A DNA stretch of 60,466 bases from Olavius sp. associated proteobacterium Delta 1. GTDB taxonomy: Bacteria > Desulfobacterota > Desulfobacteria > Desulfobacterales > JAFDCJ01. The stretch is from NCBI GenBank assembly GCA_902749685.1, contig CACVKW010000672.1, positions 1 to 60,466 of the forward strand. Direction: 5' to 3'. How positions within the stretch are numbered: position 1 is the stretch's first letter; every line of letters starts with the position of its first letter. The notes under the pieces were generated by a model that saw only the letters and a list, made by a program, of their open reading frames with translations, searched no databases and was not told where the DNA came from. Below, in pieces: positions 51,812-60,180 of this stretch. The translations under genes were made by a program, and so were the position numbers.

Positions 51812-52852
51812 ATGAGACAAAAAGGAGCATTTATAATTCTGGTGGCCTTCCTGGCCTTGATGGTAGGCTTTGGACCGGTGGTGACCGACAACTCTTATGC
51901 AGCGGATAAGGTATTCAAGTGGAAAGTTCAATCCCATTGGCCGGCTGCAAGCAGCTCTTACAAAGCAAGCCTGCTGGTGCTTGCCGAAAGATTAAAAGAG
52001 CGTACCAATGGCCGGCTGATCCTTGAACCTTTTTCAGCCGGATCCCTGGTACCGGCCAAGGAAATTTTCAATGCCGTCAAACGCGGAATGATTCAGATGG
52101 GCACCATATCCCCCGCCTATGTACGTGATCAAATCGAGGTGGCGGGCATTGCGGCCGGACTTCCGTATGCTTTCAAAAATGTCTGGGAAGCCGCCTATTA
52201 CCACAAATGGCTGGGATTTGAAAAAATTATTCAGGCCGAGACTGCCAAACACGGCGTTTTCTACTCCACGGATAAAGTCTATCCGACCGAACTGGTTTTA
52301 AAAAAACCTGTCAAGAACTTCGAGGATTTCCAGGGATTAAAACTCAGATCTTCTGGTGTTCTCCAGGTTTTTTTGACTTCCACCGGAGCCGCGGCCTCGT
52401 ATCTTCCCGGGGCGGAGGTCTACCCTTCCCTCGCATCGGGAGTTATCGACGGCGCTCACTGGGGAGCTGCCCAGGGGGCCTACAGCATGAAACTATATGA
52501 CGTTTGCAAATATCACCTGTTGCCGGGCCTCAACATAGCGGGTACCGACGCCTGGGTGGTGAATCAAAAAGCCATCGACAAGCTGCCCGAAGATATTCAG
52601 GCCATTTTTTATAACACCCTGGAAGAGCAATTCTGGAAACGAACCAATCAATACATCTACCTGGAAGCCATTGTCCTGGCCAAGGCCGTCAATGAAAAAG
52701 GCGTGCAGGTGATCACACTTCCACCGGAGGATCAAAAAAAGATAACTGAAATCGCGATGCAAATGTGGGACAAAGAAGGTGAGAAAGGACCCGACGCCGC
52801 CAAAGCGCTTCAGATCCTGAAAGACTTTTTAAAGTCCCTCGGGCACTTATAG
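51812..52852 (+). CDS. DctP-family TRAP solute-binding protein
   Basis: A 346-residue periplasmic protein. The signal peptide is MRQKGAFIILVAFLALMVGF and ends near NSYAAD. WKVQSHWPAASSSYKASLLV and GLKLRSSGVLQVFLTSTGAA are typical DctP-type regions; the Arg in KLRSSG corresponds to the usual carboxylate-binding arginine. The start at 51812 is set by AGGAG nine bases upstream; the open frame before it is repeat sequence. It supplies ligand to the permease pair at 53261 and 53800, 400 nt away. Confidence 0.92.
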   Translation: MRQKGAFIILVAFLALMVGFGPVVTDNSYAADKVFKWKVQSHWPAASSSYKASLLVLAERLKERTNGRLILEPFSAGSLVPAKEIFNAVKRGMIQMGTISPAYVRDQIEVAGIAAGLPYAFKNVWEAAYYHKWLGFEKIIQAETAKHGVFYSTDKVYPTELVLKKPVKNFEDFQGLKLRSSGVLQVFLTSTGAAASYLPGAEVYPSLASGVIDGAHWGAAQGAYSMKLYDVCKYHLLPGLNIAGTDAWVVNQKAIDKLPEDIQAIFYNTLEEQFWKRTNQYIYLEAIVLAKAVNEKGVQVITLPPEDQKKITEIAMQMWDKEGEKGPDAAKALQILKDFLKSLGHL

Positions 52853-52959
52853 AACGGGGTGCGGGTTTCAGGTCGCGGGGTATCGTTATGGAACCTAAAG
52901 GAATCTCGCAATCCTGAGCATCTGCGAACTGGGCAGGAATTAAGGACAATAAAATCTCA

Positions 52960-53165
52960 AATCTCAAGCACCAAATAACAAATAATTCACAAATTACAAT
53001 AATCAATGACCAAAACAACTTTCCAATCTTTACAGCATAGTTAGGTAAATCGGAGTTTGGAAGTAAAATTTAAGTTAAATAAAACCGTAGACAGATTAGT
53101 TTGGGATTTTGAATTTGGGTCATTGGGATTTGTTTGTGATTTGAATATTGGTGCTTGGGGTTTAA
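52960..53165. repeat. AT-rich word-repeat pair, CACAAATTACAA family
   Basis: The left half (CAAATAACAAATAATTCACA and onward, with CAATGACCAAAAC) faces the right half (TTTGGGTCATTGGGATTTG, GTTTGTGATTTG) across about 85 nt. It is the second member of the family at 29422-29563. Nothing in 52853-53260 looks like a gene. Confidence 0.65.
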
Positions 53166-53260
53166 AAATTCCCGCTAAACATTCAATTTTAAGAAAATTT
53201 CTCAAATTCTTCTTAAGCGCTGGAGCACTGTAGTTTCCAGTATCCAGTAAAAGGTGATCA

Positions 53261-53803
53261 ATGTCCCTTCTCAAGGCTTTTCTTAAGTTCATCAATGCCG
53301 TCAATGATTGGGTGGGAAATCTGCTTTCCTACTTTTTGTTCCTTTTCTTTGCCCTTCTGTTTATGGAGGTCATATTAAGATATTTTTTTAATTCCCCCAC
53401 CGTCTGGGCCAACGAGCTGGCCCAAATGCTTTTCGGCGCCTATGCAATATTGGCGGGCGGGTACATCCTGCGGACCGGCGGACACGTCAACGTGGATATC
53501 CTCTATTCGCGCCTGTCCAAAAAATCCAAGGCTGGCCTGGACATATTCACGTCCCTCCTTTTTTTTCTGTTCTGCGGGATGCTGCTGATTTACGGGGGCT
53601 CTCTGGCCTGGGATTCTTTGTCCCGCTTTGAACACTCACAGTCCGCCTGGAATCCTCCCCTGTACCCTGCCAAGCTGATGATTCCTCTGGCCGCGCTATT
53701 GCTCATGCTGCAGGGTCTGGCCAAACTCATCCGGGACATTTTCATTTTTCTGGACGTCGACATTGATGTGGCCCAAGAAGCCCAGAAAGGAGAAACCTTA
53801 TGA
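53261..53803 (+). CDS. TRAP transporter small permease (DctQ)
   Basis: A 180-residue membrane protein with four hydrophobic segments. VILRYFFNSPTVWANELAQM is the DctQ signature (the E-R-Y/W-A-N-E region), and LYPAKLMIPLAALLLMLQGL is the last helix. AAGGTG precedes the ATG. It overlaps the DctM gene by four bases (ATGA), indicating coupled translation. Confidence 0.9.
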   Translation: MSLLKAFLKFINAVNDWVGNLLSYFLFLFFALLFMEVILRYFFNSPTVWANELAQMLFGAYAILAGGYILRTGGHVNVDILYSRLSKKSKAGLDIFTSLLFFLFCGMLLIYGGSLAWDSLSRFEHSQSAWNPPLYPAKLMIPLAALLLMLQGLAKLIRDIFIFLDVDIDVAQEAQKGETL

Positions 53804-55110
53804 GTATTGAACTATTGAGCGTTCTCTTTTTTGGGGCCCTTCTTCTATTTCTACTGCTGGGCCTTCCGCTTTCTTTTGTCCTGGGCGGCGTTTCCATGAT
53901 TTTTATTTATTTTACCTGGGGACCGGAAGCATTCTACATGGTGGCCGCCCAAACCTGGGGCGCCATGAATAAATTTACCCTGGTGGCGGTACCGCTTTTT
54001 ATTTTCATGGCCATGATTCTGGAGCGATCCGGCGTGGCTAAGGGCCTGTATGAAATGATGTATCTGTGGTTCGGGCCGGTGGCCGGCGGATTGGCGATCG
54101 GCACGGTGGTGATCTGTGCTATTTTTTCGGCAATGTGCGGAATCAGCGGTGCGGCGGTGGTCAGCATGGGAACCATCGCCCTGCCTTCGATGCTGGGGCG
54201 CAACTATGACAAAGAACTCGCCCTGGGGTGCATTAATTCCGGCGGTGGCTGGGGCATTCTCATTCCGCCCAGCGTCATTATGATCCTTTATGCCCTGATT
54301 TCAGGAGAGTCGGTGGGCAGGCTGTTTGCGGGAGGCGTTTTCCCCGGATTAATGCTGCTGGTGCTTGTCTCAAGTTACATCGCCATTCGCTGCTATTTTC
54401 AACCAAAACTGGGGCCGGCCCTGCCGCGCGAGGAACGCGGGGACTGGAAGCGGAAAATAACCGCTCTCAAGGCCGTCATATTGCCCATCGGTATCGTGTT
54501 CATGGTGCTCGGTTCCATTATCGGTGGGGTTACCACGCCCACAGAGGCAGCCGCCATGGGTGTTTTGGGAGCCCTCATCTCGGCTCTGGTGTACAAACAA
54601 TTCAGCTGGGCCCTGATGAAAGAGGCCGCCATGCGAACCCTGCGGTTGACGGGCATGATCATGTGGATTCTTTTCGGCGCCTACTGTTTTAGCGCAGCCT
54701 ATCACGGAATGGGAGCGAATCAGCTGATGGACAATGTGATGCAGCATATCCCCGGCGGTCCCTGGGGCACGATTATTTTTATCCAGCTTATTATATTTTT
54801 GTTGGCCATGGTGCTGGACCCGGCCGGAATCATGCTGATCACGGTGCCGGTATTTTTGCCGATCGTCAAAGCACACGGCTTTGATCCCCTGTGGTTCGGG
54901 ATCCTGTTTGTGATCAACATGGAAATCGGTTACATGACGCCGCCGTTTGGTTTTAACCTGTTCTACCTGAAGGGGATTGTGCCGCCGAGCATCAGCATGG
55001 GAGACATCTACCGATCGGTCATTCCTTATACCCTGGTTGAATCTGCCGGGCTGGCGCTGGTCATGATTTTTCCCCAAATTGCGATTTGGCTGCCGAACAA
55101 ATTGTTGTAA
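53800..55110 (+). CDS. TRAP transporter large permease (DctM)
   Basis: A 436-residue membrane protein with about twelve helices. FTLVAVPLFIFMAMILERSG and AIFSAMCGISGAAVVSMGTI match the DctM core, and IMLITVPVFLPIVKAHGFDP followed by MEIGYMTPPFGFNLFYLKG are the usual late motifs. It forms the ion-coupled channel with DctQ and takes ligand from the DctP protein at 51812. A ribosome site (AAAGGAG) lies inside the preceding gene. Confidence 0.93.
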   Translation: MSIELLSVLFFGALLLFLLLGLPLSFVLGGVSMIFIYFTWGPEAFYMVAAQTWGAMNKFTLVAVPLFIFMAMILERSGVAKGLYEMMYLWFGPVAGGLAIGTVVICAIFSAMCGISGAAVVSMGTIALPSMLGRNYDKELALGCINSGGGWGILIPPSVIMILYALISGESVGRLFAGGVFPGLMLLVLVSSYIAIRCYFQPKLGPALPREERGDWKRKITALKAVILPIGIVFMVLGSIIGGVTTPTEAAAMGVLGALISALVYKQFSWALMKEAAMRTLRLTGMIMWILFGAYCFSAAYHGMGANQLMDNVMQHIPGGPWGTIIFIQLIIFLLAMVLDPAGIMLITVPVFLPIVKAHGFDPLWFGILFVINMEIGYMTPPFGFNLFYLKGIVPPSISMGDIYRSVIPYTLVESAGLALVMIFPQIAIWLPNKLL

Positions 55111-55411
55111 CCGAGTGAAAGGTTTCAGGTGTCAGGTTTCGGGTGTCAGGGAATTGATCTGCCAAATCCTGGGACCTGGACACTCGTGTAAAACCACATT
55201 GCCAAAGTAGGGTCGGCCTCCGTGCCGACCATATCGCTGGACGCCACCATGTCAGAATCTGGCGGGCACTGAGGCCCGCTCTTCTATAATTTTTTTTGAG
55301 CAGTTTCTAGTTCGATTTGACTGGCCGCTTCGCAGCCACCGGATAGGCTGAACGCTGACACCTTTAGTTTTTGACAACACGTTATCCGAAAAAATCCGAT
55401 AAGGTCATAGT
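55111..55411. repeat. Spacer with a GGTGTCAGG arm and two short inverted repeats
   Basis: A single arm of the GGTTTCAGGTGTCAGG family is at 55120-55150. GTAGGGTCGGCCTCCGTGCC (from 55207) resembles 37200-37222. GCGGGCACTGAGGCCCGC (55262-55279) forms a hairpin. No gene is seen. Confidence 0.6.
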
Positions 55412-56578
55412 TTGCTGACAATTCTAAAGTATTTAACCCCGCTCTATATCGGTGCTGCACTGGGTCCGTTAGGCGGGTTTGGCGTGGTCACGTTGCTGCC
55501 GGTTCTGGCCCGGGATTGGTCGGTTGATTTCGGCACTGCCTCTTTGGCTATATCCTTTTATATGGTGCCTTTTATCATTGTTCAGATCTTCTCAGGCTCC
55601 ATTGCGCAACTCTTTGATACCCGCAAGGCCTTACTATTCGGTTTCGGGACTTACGCATTGGGATGCGTGGCCTGCGGGCTTTCCCACAATCCGGCCGTAT
55701 TTTTTTTCAGTCGTGCGGGACAGGGTCTCGGCGCCGGCTTTTTAACCCCCATCATTATGGCACTGATCGGGGAGTTGGTACCGGAACAGCACGTGGGGTC
55801 GGCCATGGGGGGATTGGGAGTTGCTTATACGGTTGGCGTGACCCTTGGCCCGTTGCTTTCCGGAATTATAGAGGTCAGCCATGGCTGGCCGTTTTTCTTT
55901 TATTCCCTGGCAGCCCTTTCACTCATCGCGGGGATGCTTTACCTGATTTCAAGTACGCCTGCCGGCAAAAGAAAAGAACCCGGCGGTGCCGTACTGGATA
56001 TACTTCCTGTTCTGCGTCAGGCATTAATGCGGCCGGGGGTCCCGTACCTGAGCCTGGCAGCTTTTAGCCTCTTTTTTGCCTACATCGGAATCATGACCTT
56101 TACCGCCGATCATCTGAAGTCCAGTCTTCAGCTTCCATCGGATCAGGTGGGCGCGGTGCTTTCCATTACCGGCCTATCCGGCATCATCGTCTCCCCCCTG
56201 GCCGGCTATCTGGGAGACCGTTTCGGGAGGCAGATAGTCTTTCTGGCAGGAACGGCAATCGTGGTGGTGACAATAATCCTGATGCTGGTCCTGTCATATT
56301 CGCTCTTAACCTACTTCAGCTTGTTTCTATTACTCGGCACCGGAGCGGCCACCGCCTGGACGTCTTTAAACACCATGGCGGTCCAGGTGTCAACTTCGAT
56401 GCGCAAACCCGTAACGTCGGTCTATAATGCTACAAAATTTGCCGGTTACGGGGTGGCTCCGGCGGTTCTCTCGATTGTTTACGGTGCCTTTCACCTGACC
56501 GGCATTCGATATTCCTGCATGGCAGCGGTAGTTGTTTCATCCCTGCTGGTTGTGAAGGGAGTCTCCGATGCAAATTAA
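55412..56578 (+). CDS. MFS transporter, Bcr/drug-efflux-like
   Basis: A 388-residue twelve-helix transporter. SGSIAQLFDTRKALLFG is MFS motif A (altered at its second position), and SRAGQGLGAGFLTPIIMALI is helix 4 with motif B-like Arg. The start is TTG 55412, with only a weak AAGG upstream; no better start is available before the first helix. Its 3' end overlaps the LutB-like gene by 11 bases, so the two are co-translated. As in 20648, this MFS gene leads a LutB-LutC pair, which suggests it moves the compound handled by them. Confidence 0.83.
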   Translation: MLTILKYLTPLYIGAALGPLGGFGVVTLLPVLARDWSVDFGTASLAISFYMVPFIIVQIFSGSIAQLFDTRKALLFGFGTYALGCVACGLSHNPAVFFFSRAGQGLGAGFLTPIIMALIGELVPEQHVGSAMGGLGVAYTVGVTLGPLLSGIIEVSHGWPFFFYSLAALSLIAGMLYLISSTPAGKRKEPGGAVLDILPVLRQALMRPGVPYLSLAAFSLFFAYIGIMTFTADHLKSSLQLPSDQVGAVLSITGLSGIIVSPLAGYLGDRFGRQIVFLAGTAIVVVTIILMLVLSYSLLTYFSLFLLLGTGAATAWTSLNTMAVQVSTSMRKPVTSVYNATKFAGYGVAPAVLSIVYGAFHLTGIRYSCMAAVVVSSLLVVKGVSDAN

Positions 56579-58019
56579 AACCGGCCAGTTTGCCGAAGCC
56601 GCCAAAGCGGCGCTGAATGATTCATATACCCGCATCTTTCTGGATGGCATGCACAAGAAGGTCAAGGAAAGACTTAGATCCATGGAGACGTTTCCCGATC
56701 CTGCAGCTGCCCGGGAATTGGGAGCGAGCATCAGAGCCGAAACGGTTGCAGAATTGCCGGAGCTTTTAGAGAAGTTTGAAAAAAATGCCACTGCACAAGG
56801 GGCCAGGGTTATATGGGCCCGTGATGCTGAACAAGCCAACCAATTCATCGTCGAACTTGCCCGGGAAAACGGCATCGCTTATGTCACCAAAGGCAAATCC
56901 ATGGTGAGCGAAGAAATCGGTCTGAATGACGCACTGGTCGAAAACGGAATCAACGTGTTTGAAACAGATCTGGGTGAATTTATTATCCAGCTGCTTGACC
57001 GGCCGCCCTTTCATATTGTCGGCCCGGCCATTAACATACCGGTTGAAGAAATCTGCGATATATTCCTGGAAAAGAAAATCATCGAAAAGCCCACCCTGGA
57101 TCCCGTCGAACTGGGTTATGCTGCCAGACGGTTTTTACGTGATAAATTTCAGGGACTCGAAATGGGCATTACCGGCATCAACATCGCCGTTGCAGAAACC
57201 GGCACGATCATCAATGTCGAAAACGAGGGCAATATCCGGTTTAACAAATCATCACCCAAAATCCAGGTCTCCATCATGAGCCTGGAAAAAGTAGTTGCGA
57301 CCATGAAGGATGCCGTGCACGTGATGCGTCTGTTGTGTCGCAATTGTACGGGACAGAAGCTGTCCGCCTATGTAACGCTGGACAGTGGCCCGAAAGCGCC
57401 TGATGAAATCGACGGCCCCGAGCAGCTATATATTGTCATAGTCGACAACGGGCGCTCTGATTTTTATGCCGACCCGAAAGCCCGCGAGGCATTGCGATGC
57501 ATCCGCTGCGGCGCTTGCCTGGGGTCCTGCCCGGTATATACAAAAATCGGTGGTTATCCCTATGGCTGGGCTTATTCGGGGCCCATTGGCCAGGTTCTAA
57601 ACCCGTTGCTGCTGGGTCTGGATAAAACCGGGGAGATCTATCGAGCTTCCACGCTTTGCGGCAATTGCAAGAGTGTTTGCCCGGTCGGGATCGATCACCC
57701 GAGCCTGTTTTTGTATTTTCGGTCAATCGATGCTGAAAAAGATCCGCCATTCAGGGCCGCGGCGCGGCCCTGGCAGGAAGCTGCTTTTTTTACCTTCTGG
57801 GCCTGGATCGTCAGCCGAATTTCATTGTGGCATTTATTACGCAAATTAGCCCGTCCTCTACTCAATCGCTATGACCAGATTAACCGGTTTTTAAAAATAC
57901 CCGGACCCTTAAATAAATGGCACCGAACCCGCGATTTACCGCAGTTGCCGGAAAAAACTTTCCGTGAAAGATGGACGCATTTGAATTCGGAAGTCGGAAG
58001 GCGGAAGGGGGAAAAATAG
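56568..58019 (+). CDS. LutB/LldF-like LUD iron-sulfur protein
   Basis: A 483-residue protein. The LUD signature GINIAVAETGTIINVENEGN is intact. Two cluster motifs follow, CIRCGACLGSCPVY and CGNCKSVCP. A hydrophobic stretch (FFTFWAWIVSRISLWHLL) stands near the C terminus. It differs from the fusion at 17747 in lacking the LutA-like CCG domains, so a separate LutA, or none, must serve here. GGGAG precedes the ATG inside the MFS gene. The final residues (NSEVGRRKGEK) are encoded by the GAAGTCGG word repeat, so the original C terminus may have been altered. Confidence 0.88.
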   Translation: MQIKTGQFAEAAKAALNDSYTRIFLDGMHKKVKERLRSMETFPDPAAARELGASIRAETVAELPELLEKFEKNATAQGARVIWARDAEQANQFIVELARENGIAYVTKGKSMVSEEIGLNDALVENGINVFETDLGEFIIQLLDRPPFHIVGPAINIPVEEICDIFLEKKIIEKPTLDPVELGYAARRFLRDKFQGLEMGITGINIAVAETGTIINVENEGNIRFNKSSPKIQVSIMSLEKVVATMKDAVHVMRLLCRNCTGQKLSAYVTLDSGPKAPDEIDGPEQLYIVIVDNGRSDFYADPKAREALRCIRCGACLGSCPVYTKIGGYPYGWAYSGPIGQVLNPLLLGLDKTGEIYRASTLCGNCKSVCPVGIDHPSLFLYFRSIDAEKDPPFRAAARPWQEAAFFTFWAWIVSRISLWHLLRKLARPLLNRYDQINRFLKIPGPLNKWHRTRDLPQLPEKTFRERWTHLNSEVGRRKGEK

Positions 58020-58050
58020 AAGTTGGGAAGTTGAGAAGGTAAGAACGGTT
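57983..58050 (+). repeat. GAAGTCGG word repeat overlapping a coding end
   Basis: The words GAATTCGGAAGTCGGAAGGC and GGAAGGGGGAAAAATAGAAG start inside the LutB-like gene and run past its stop, ending in TTGAGAAGGTAAGAACGG. The layout matches the copies at 9634-9712 and 50497-50556. Confidence 0.75.
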
Positions 58051-58086
58051 TATACTATTACCGCAATCACTATTAGAAAGTAAAAA

Positions 58087-58755
58087 ATGAAATCAGCCAG
58101 AGAAGAAATCCTGAGAAAACTCAAAGCCGCGGGGCAAAGGGAAACTCCACCCCGTCCGGACATGCCGGCTTTAAATGAACTCTCGCTAAATGGAGAAGAA
58201 TTAGTTGCGATATTTATCGATGAGATTACCGCCCAAACCGGCGTGGTCCATCGCGTAGAGGATAAACGAAGTGCTCTTGGCAGACTGACGGCGATTGTTC
58301 AGGCTGAAGGAATCAGCACGGTTATGGTGTCAAGTGATGACGTCGTGACAGCTCTAGATTTGCGGGCCTGGGGAAGAGAAAATGGTGTCAAAGTCTTAAA
58401 CTCCCGGGACTTCAATGATCGCAGCCGGTTTATCAGTGCCGTTTTCGATGAAGCAGAAGCCGGTATCACCGGAGTTGATTTTGCGATAGCCGAATCCGGA
58501 ACGATTGGGCTGATTCACAATAAAGATCAGCCCCGCTTGATTTCACTTGCTCCGATACACCATATAGCAATCGTGCCGCTGGACAGGCTTGTTCCGGTTT
58601 ATGAAAATGTTACGAAAATCCTATTCAGTCAAAGGGAAACCGCACCCAATCATTTCACGTTTATAACCGGACCCAGCATGACCGCCGATATTCAGGCCAC
58701 ACCGTTTAAGGGCATGCATGGGCCCAGAAAGCTGGAAATCATCTTGATCGGATGA
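58087..58755 (+). CDS. LutC/LldG-like LUD protein
   Basis: A 222-residue protein. DFAIAESGTIGLIHNKDQPR and LAPIHHIAIVPLDRLVPVYE are the LutC-group signatures, and the C terminus reads GPSMTADIQATPFKGMHGP. It follows the LutB-like gene by 67 nt, most of which is word repeat, and has a weak ribosome site (GAAAGT). It would complete the second hydroxy-acid oxidation module, again without a visible LutA gene. Confidence 0.87.
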   Translation: MKSAREEILRKLKAAGQRETPPRPDMPALNELSLNGEELVAIFIDEITAQTGVVHRVEDKRSALGRLTAIVQAEGISTVMVSSDDVVTALDLRAWGRENGVKVLNSRDFNDRSRFISAVFDEAEAGITGVDFAIAESGTIGLIHNKDQPRLISLAPIHHIAIVPLDRLVPVYENVTKILFSQRETAPNHFTFITGPSMTADIQATPFKGMHGPRKLEIILIG

Positions 58756-58870
58756 GGATATAATTCGAAAATGTCAAAAGGTTGAAGCGTTTCTAAATCA
58801 GGGAAATATAGCAGCTACATGCAATTTACGGTTTGAGGGTATACGTTGGAAGTACATTGACTAATAGATG

Positions 58871-59071
58871 TTAGTGAAGGATCGGGTTTTTGAAATCCAT
58901 ACCTAACATTATCTGGTCCTCGCCCTTACCAAAATAATCCCTTAAAACAGCTTCGATCCTGAAACCTTTTTTATGATATAAATTGAGTGTCCGCAGATTT
59001 AATAATCTTGAACCGGTATTCACATATAATTTACGGGCTTTGGGGGACAACATTTCAATCACATAATCCAA
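58871..59071 (-). pseudogene. C-terminal fragment of a GNAT acetyltransferase
   Basis: Sixty-six codons read LRTLNLYHKKGFRIEAVLRD then GEDQIMLGMDF, which matches the last strand-helix region of GNAT proteins (usually N..A..LYxKxGF). The acetyl-CoA-binding loop and N-terminal half are missing, and the sequence upstream of TTG 59071 in this frame is not GNAT-like. It is therefore a remnant, unless a frameshift near 59075 hides the rest. Confidence 0.5.
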
Positions 59072-59136
59072 TTGTCAGTCCTTCCATTGGCAACACCCTT
59101 GAATAATTCTGGCATATTCCAGCTACTGGATTGCGT

Positions 59137-59526
59137 TTATACCGTAATTTCGATTCTATTGTCCTCTGGATCAAGGACAACGCTTTCATAATACCCATCG
59201 CCGGTTCTTCGTGGATCACCTATTATTTCATGACCTGCTCTTTTTAGCTCCTCTGTTAATTCCTCAACCCTTTCTTCCGAACCAACAGATATAGCAAAGT
59301 GTATTAATCCAGTGAACTGCTTATGGGGATCGTTGGTCGTTTCAGGGATTGATGACATGCGCATGAGTTCCAAGCGTGCTCCTGAATTAAAACTAAGAAA
59401 GTAAGATTCGAATTCTCCTGTTTTGTTGGTATATTTGTTGTTTGAAGTTGCACAGAAGTATGTTTCGTAGAATTGTTTAAGTGTCTCTATATCTTTTGAC
59501 CAAATTGCGACATGCTCAATTTTCAT
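59137..59526 (-). CDS. VOC-superfamily (glyoxalase-like) protein
   Basis: A 129-residue single-chain vicinal-oxygen-chelate protein with two beta-alpha-beta-beta-beta units. The metal-ligand set is intact: His5, Glu53, His76 and Glu126 (KIEHVAIW, RLELMR, GLIHFAIS, NRIEITV). AGGAGGG precedes the ATG at 59526, which is better than an ATG eight codons earlier. Members include glyoxalase I, methylmalonyl-CoA epimerase and fosfomycin-resistance enzymes; length and GHEIIGDPRRTGDGYYE favour a glyoxalase-like lyase, but the substrate is unassigned. It stands alone between two gene remnants. Confidence 0.85.
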   Translation of the reverse strand: MKIEHVAIWSKDIETLKQFYETYFCATSNNKYTNKTGEFESYFLSFNSGARLELMRMSSIPETTNDPHKQFTGLIHFAISVGSEERVEELTEELKRAGHEIIGDPRRTGDGYYESVVLDPEDNRIEITV

Positions 59527-59666
59527 ACTACCCTCCTGGGTTTGGATCAAAATTCTAACTTATTGCGTGGTTTTTTCTTCAGGAAGAATGTGATGAAACC
59601 ATACGGTTACATGTAATTTTTAGTAAATATGTGACTCCACAAAATATGGGAATAGGCAGTCAAAAT

Positions 59667-60171
59667 CTACAGTTGTTCCAGAATCTCTTGAGTCTTATCC
59701 AGCCGATGAATCTTTAAACCCTTTTCCACATATTTCCTTCCGACTTCCGGGTCTGCAAGCACGGCTCCGGCAAGCCTCAATCCACTCCAGGCCAAAGCCA
59801 GCCATTGAAGAAATAACGTCTTTTCACAATGCTTGATACTGTTTTGCAGGTGAACCTTGGCTGTTTCTCATTCTCCCCTGTTTCATCTCTGTGATTGTCT
59901 CCAGGATGCGAAAGGCAAGGTCCCTGCCGATCACCGATGCCACCTGCAGTATGCAGATAGTCCAAAAACTCCTCCGATGTCCTGTCGATCCAGTGCAGGT
60001 CCTCAGGTTGATGGTACCTTCATACCTGTGAAACTCATCCATCAGGATTTTAAAGCAGCCATCCATAATGCGGTGGATTTCTTCAGGGTCGAGTTTTTCA
60101 GAAACTGAAGTGAAATTTGCCACATCCGCATAAAGGACGGTGACCAGTTTGCGCTCTCCTTCGATGGGTTT
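59667..60171 (-). pseudogene. Remnant of a class III adenylate/guanylate cyclase with AAA and TPR regions
   Basis: The frame opens at 60171 with PIEGERKLVTVLYADVANFT, the start of a class III cyclase domain, and runs through EKLDPEEIHRIMDGCF to RYEGTIN. The expected GDG metal-binding continuation is missing. The same frame then reads LQVASVIGRDLAFRILETIT, which belongs after the ATPase domain in the cyclase-AAA-TPR proteins. In another frame at 59667-59800 it ends LKIHRLDKTQEILEQL, a TPR-type C terminus. Internal deletion plus at least one frameshift show that the gene is dead. Confidence 0.65.
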
Positions 60172-60180
60172 TTAAACGAA

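Noticed and set aside
54370..55077. Minus-strand open frame of 235 codons rich in His, Gln and Arg
   Set aside because: It is the antisense image of the DctM membrane protein gene, and its composition is what such an image gives.
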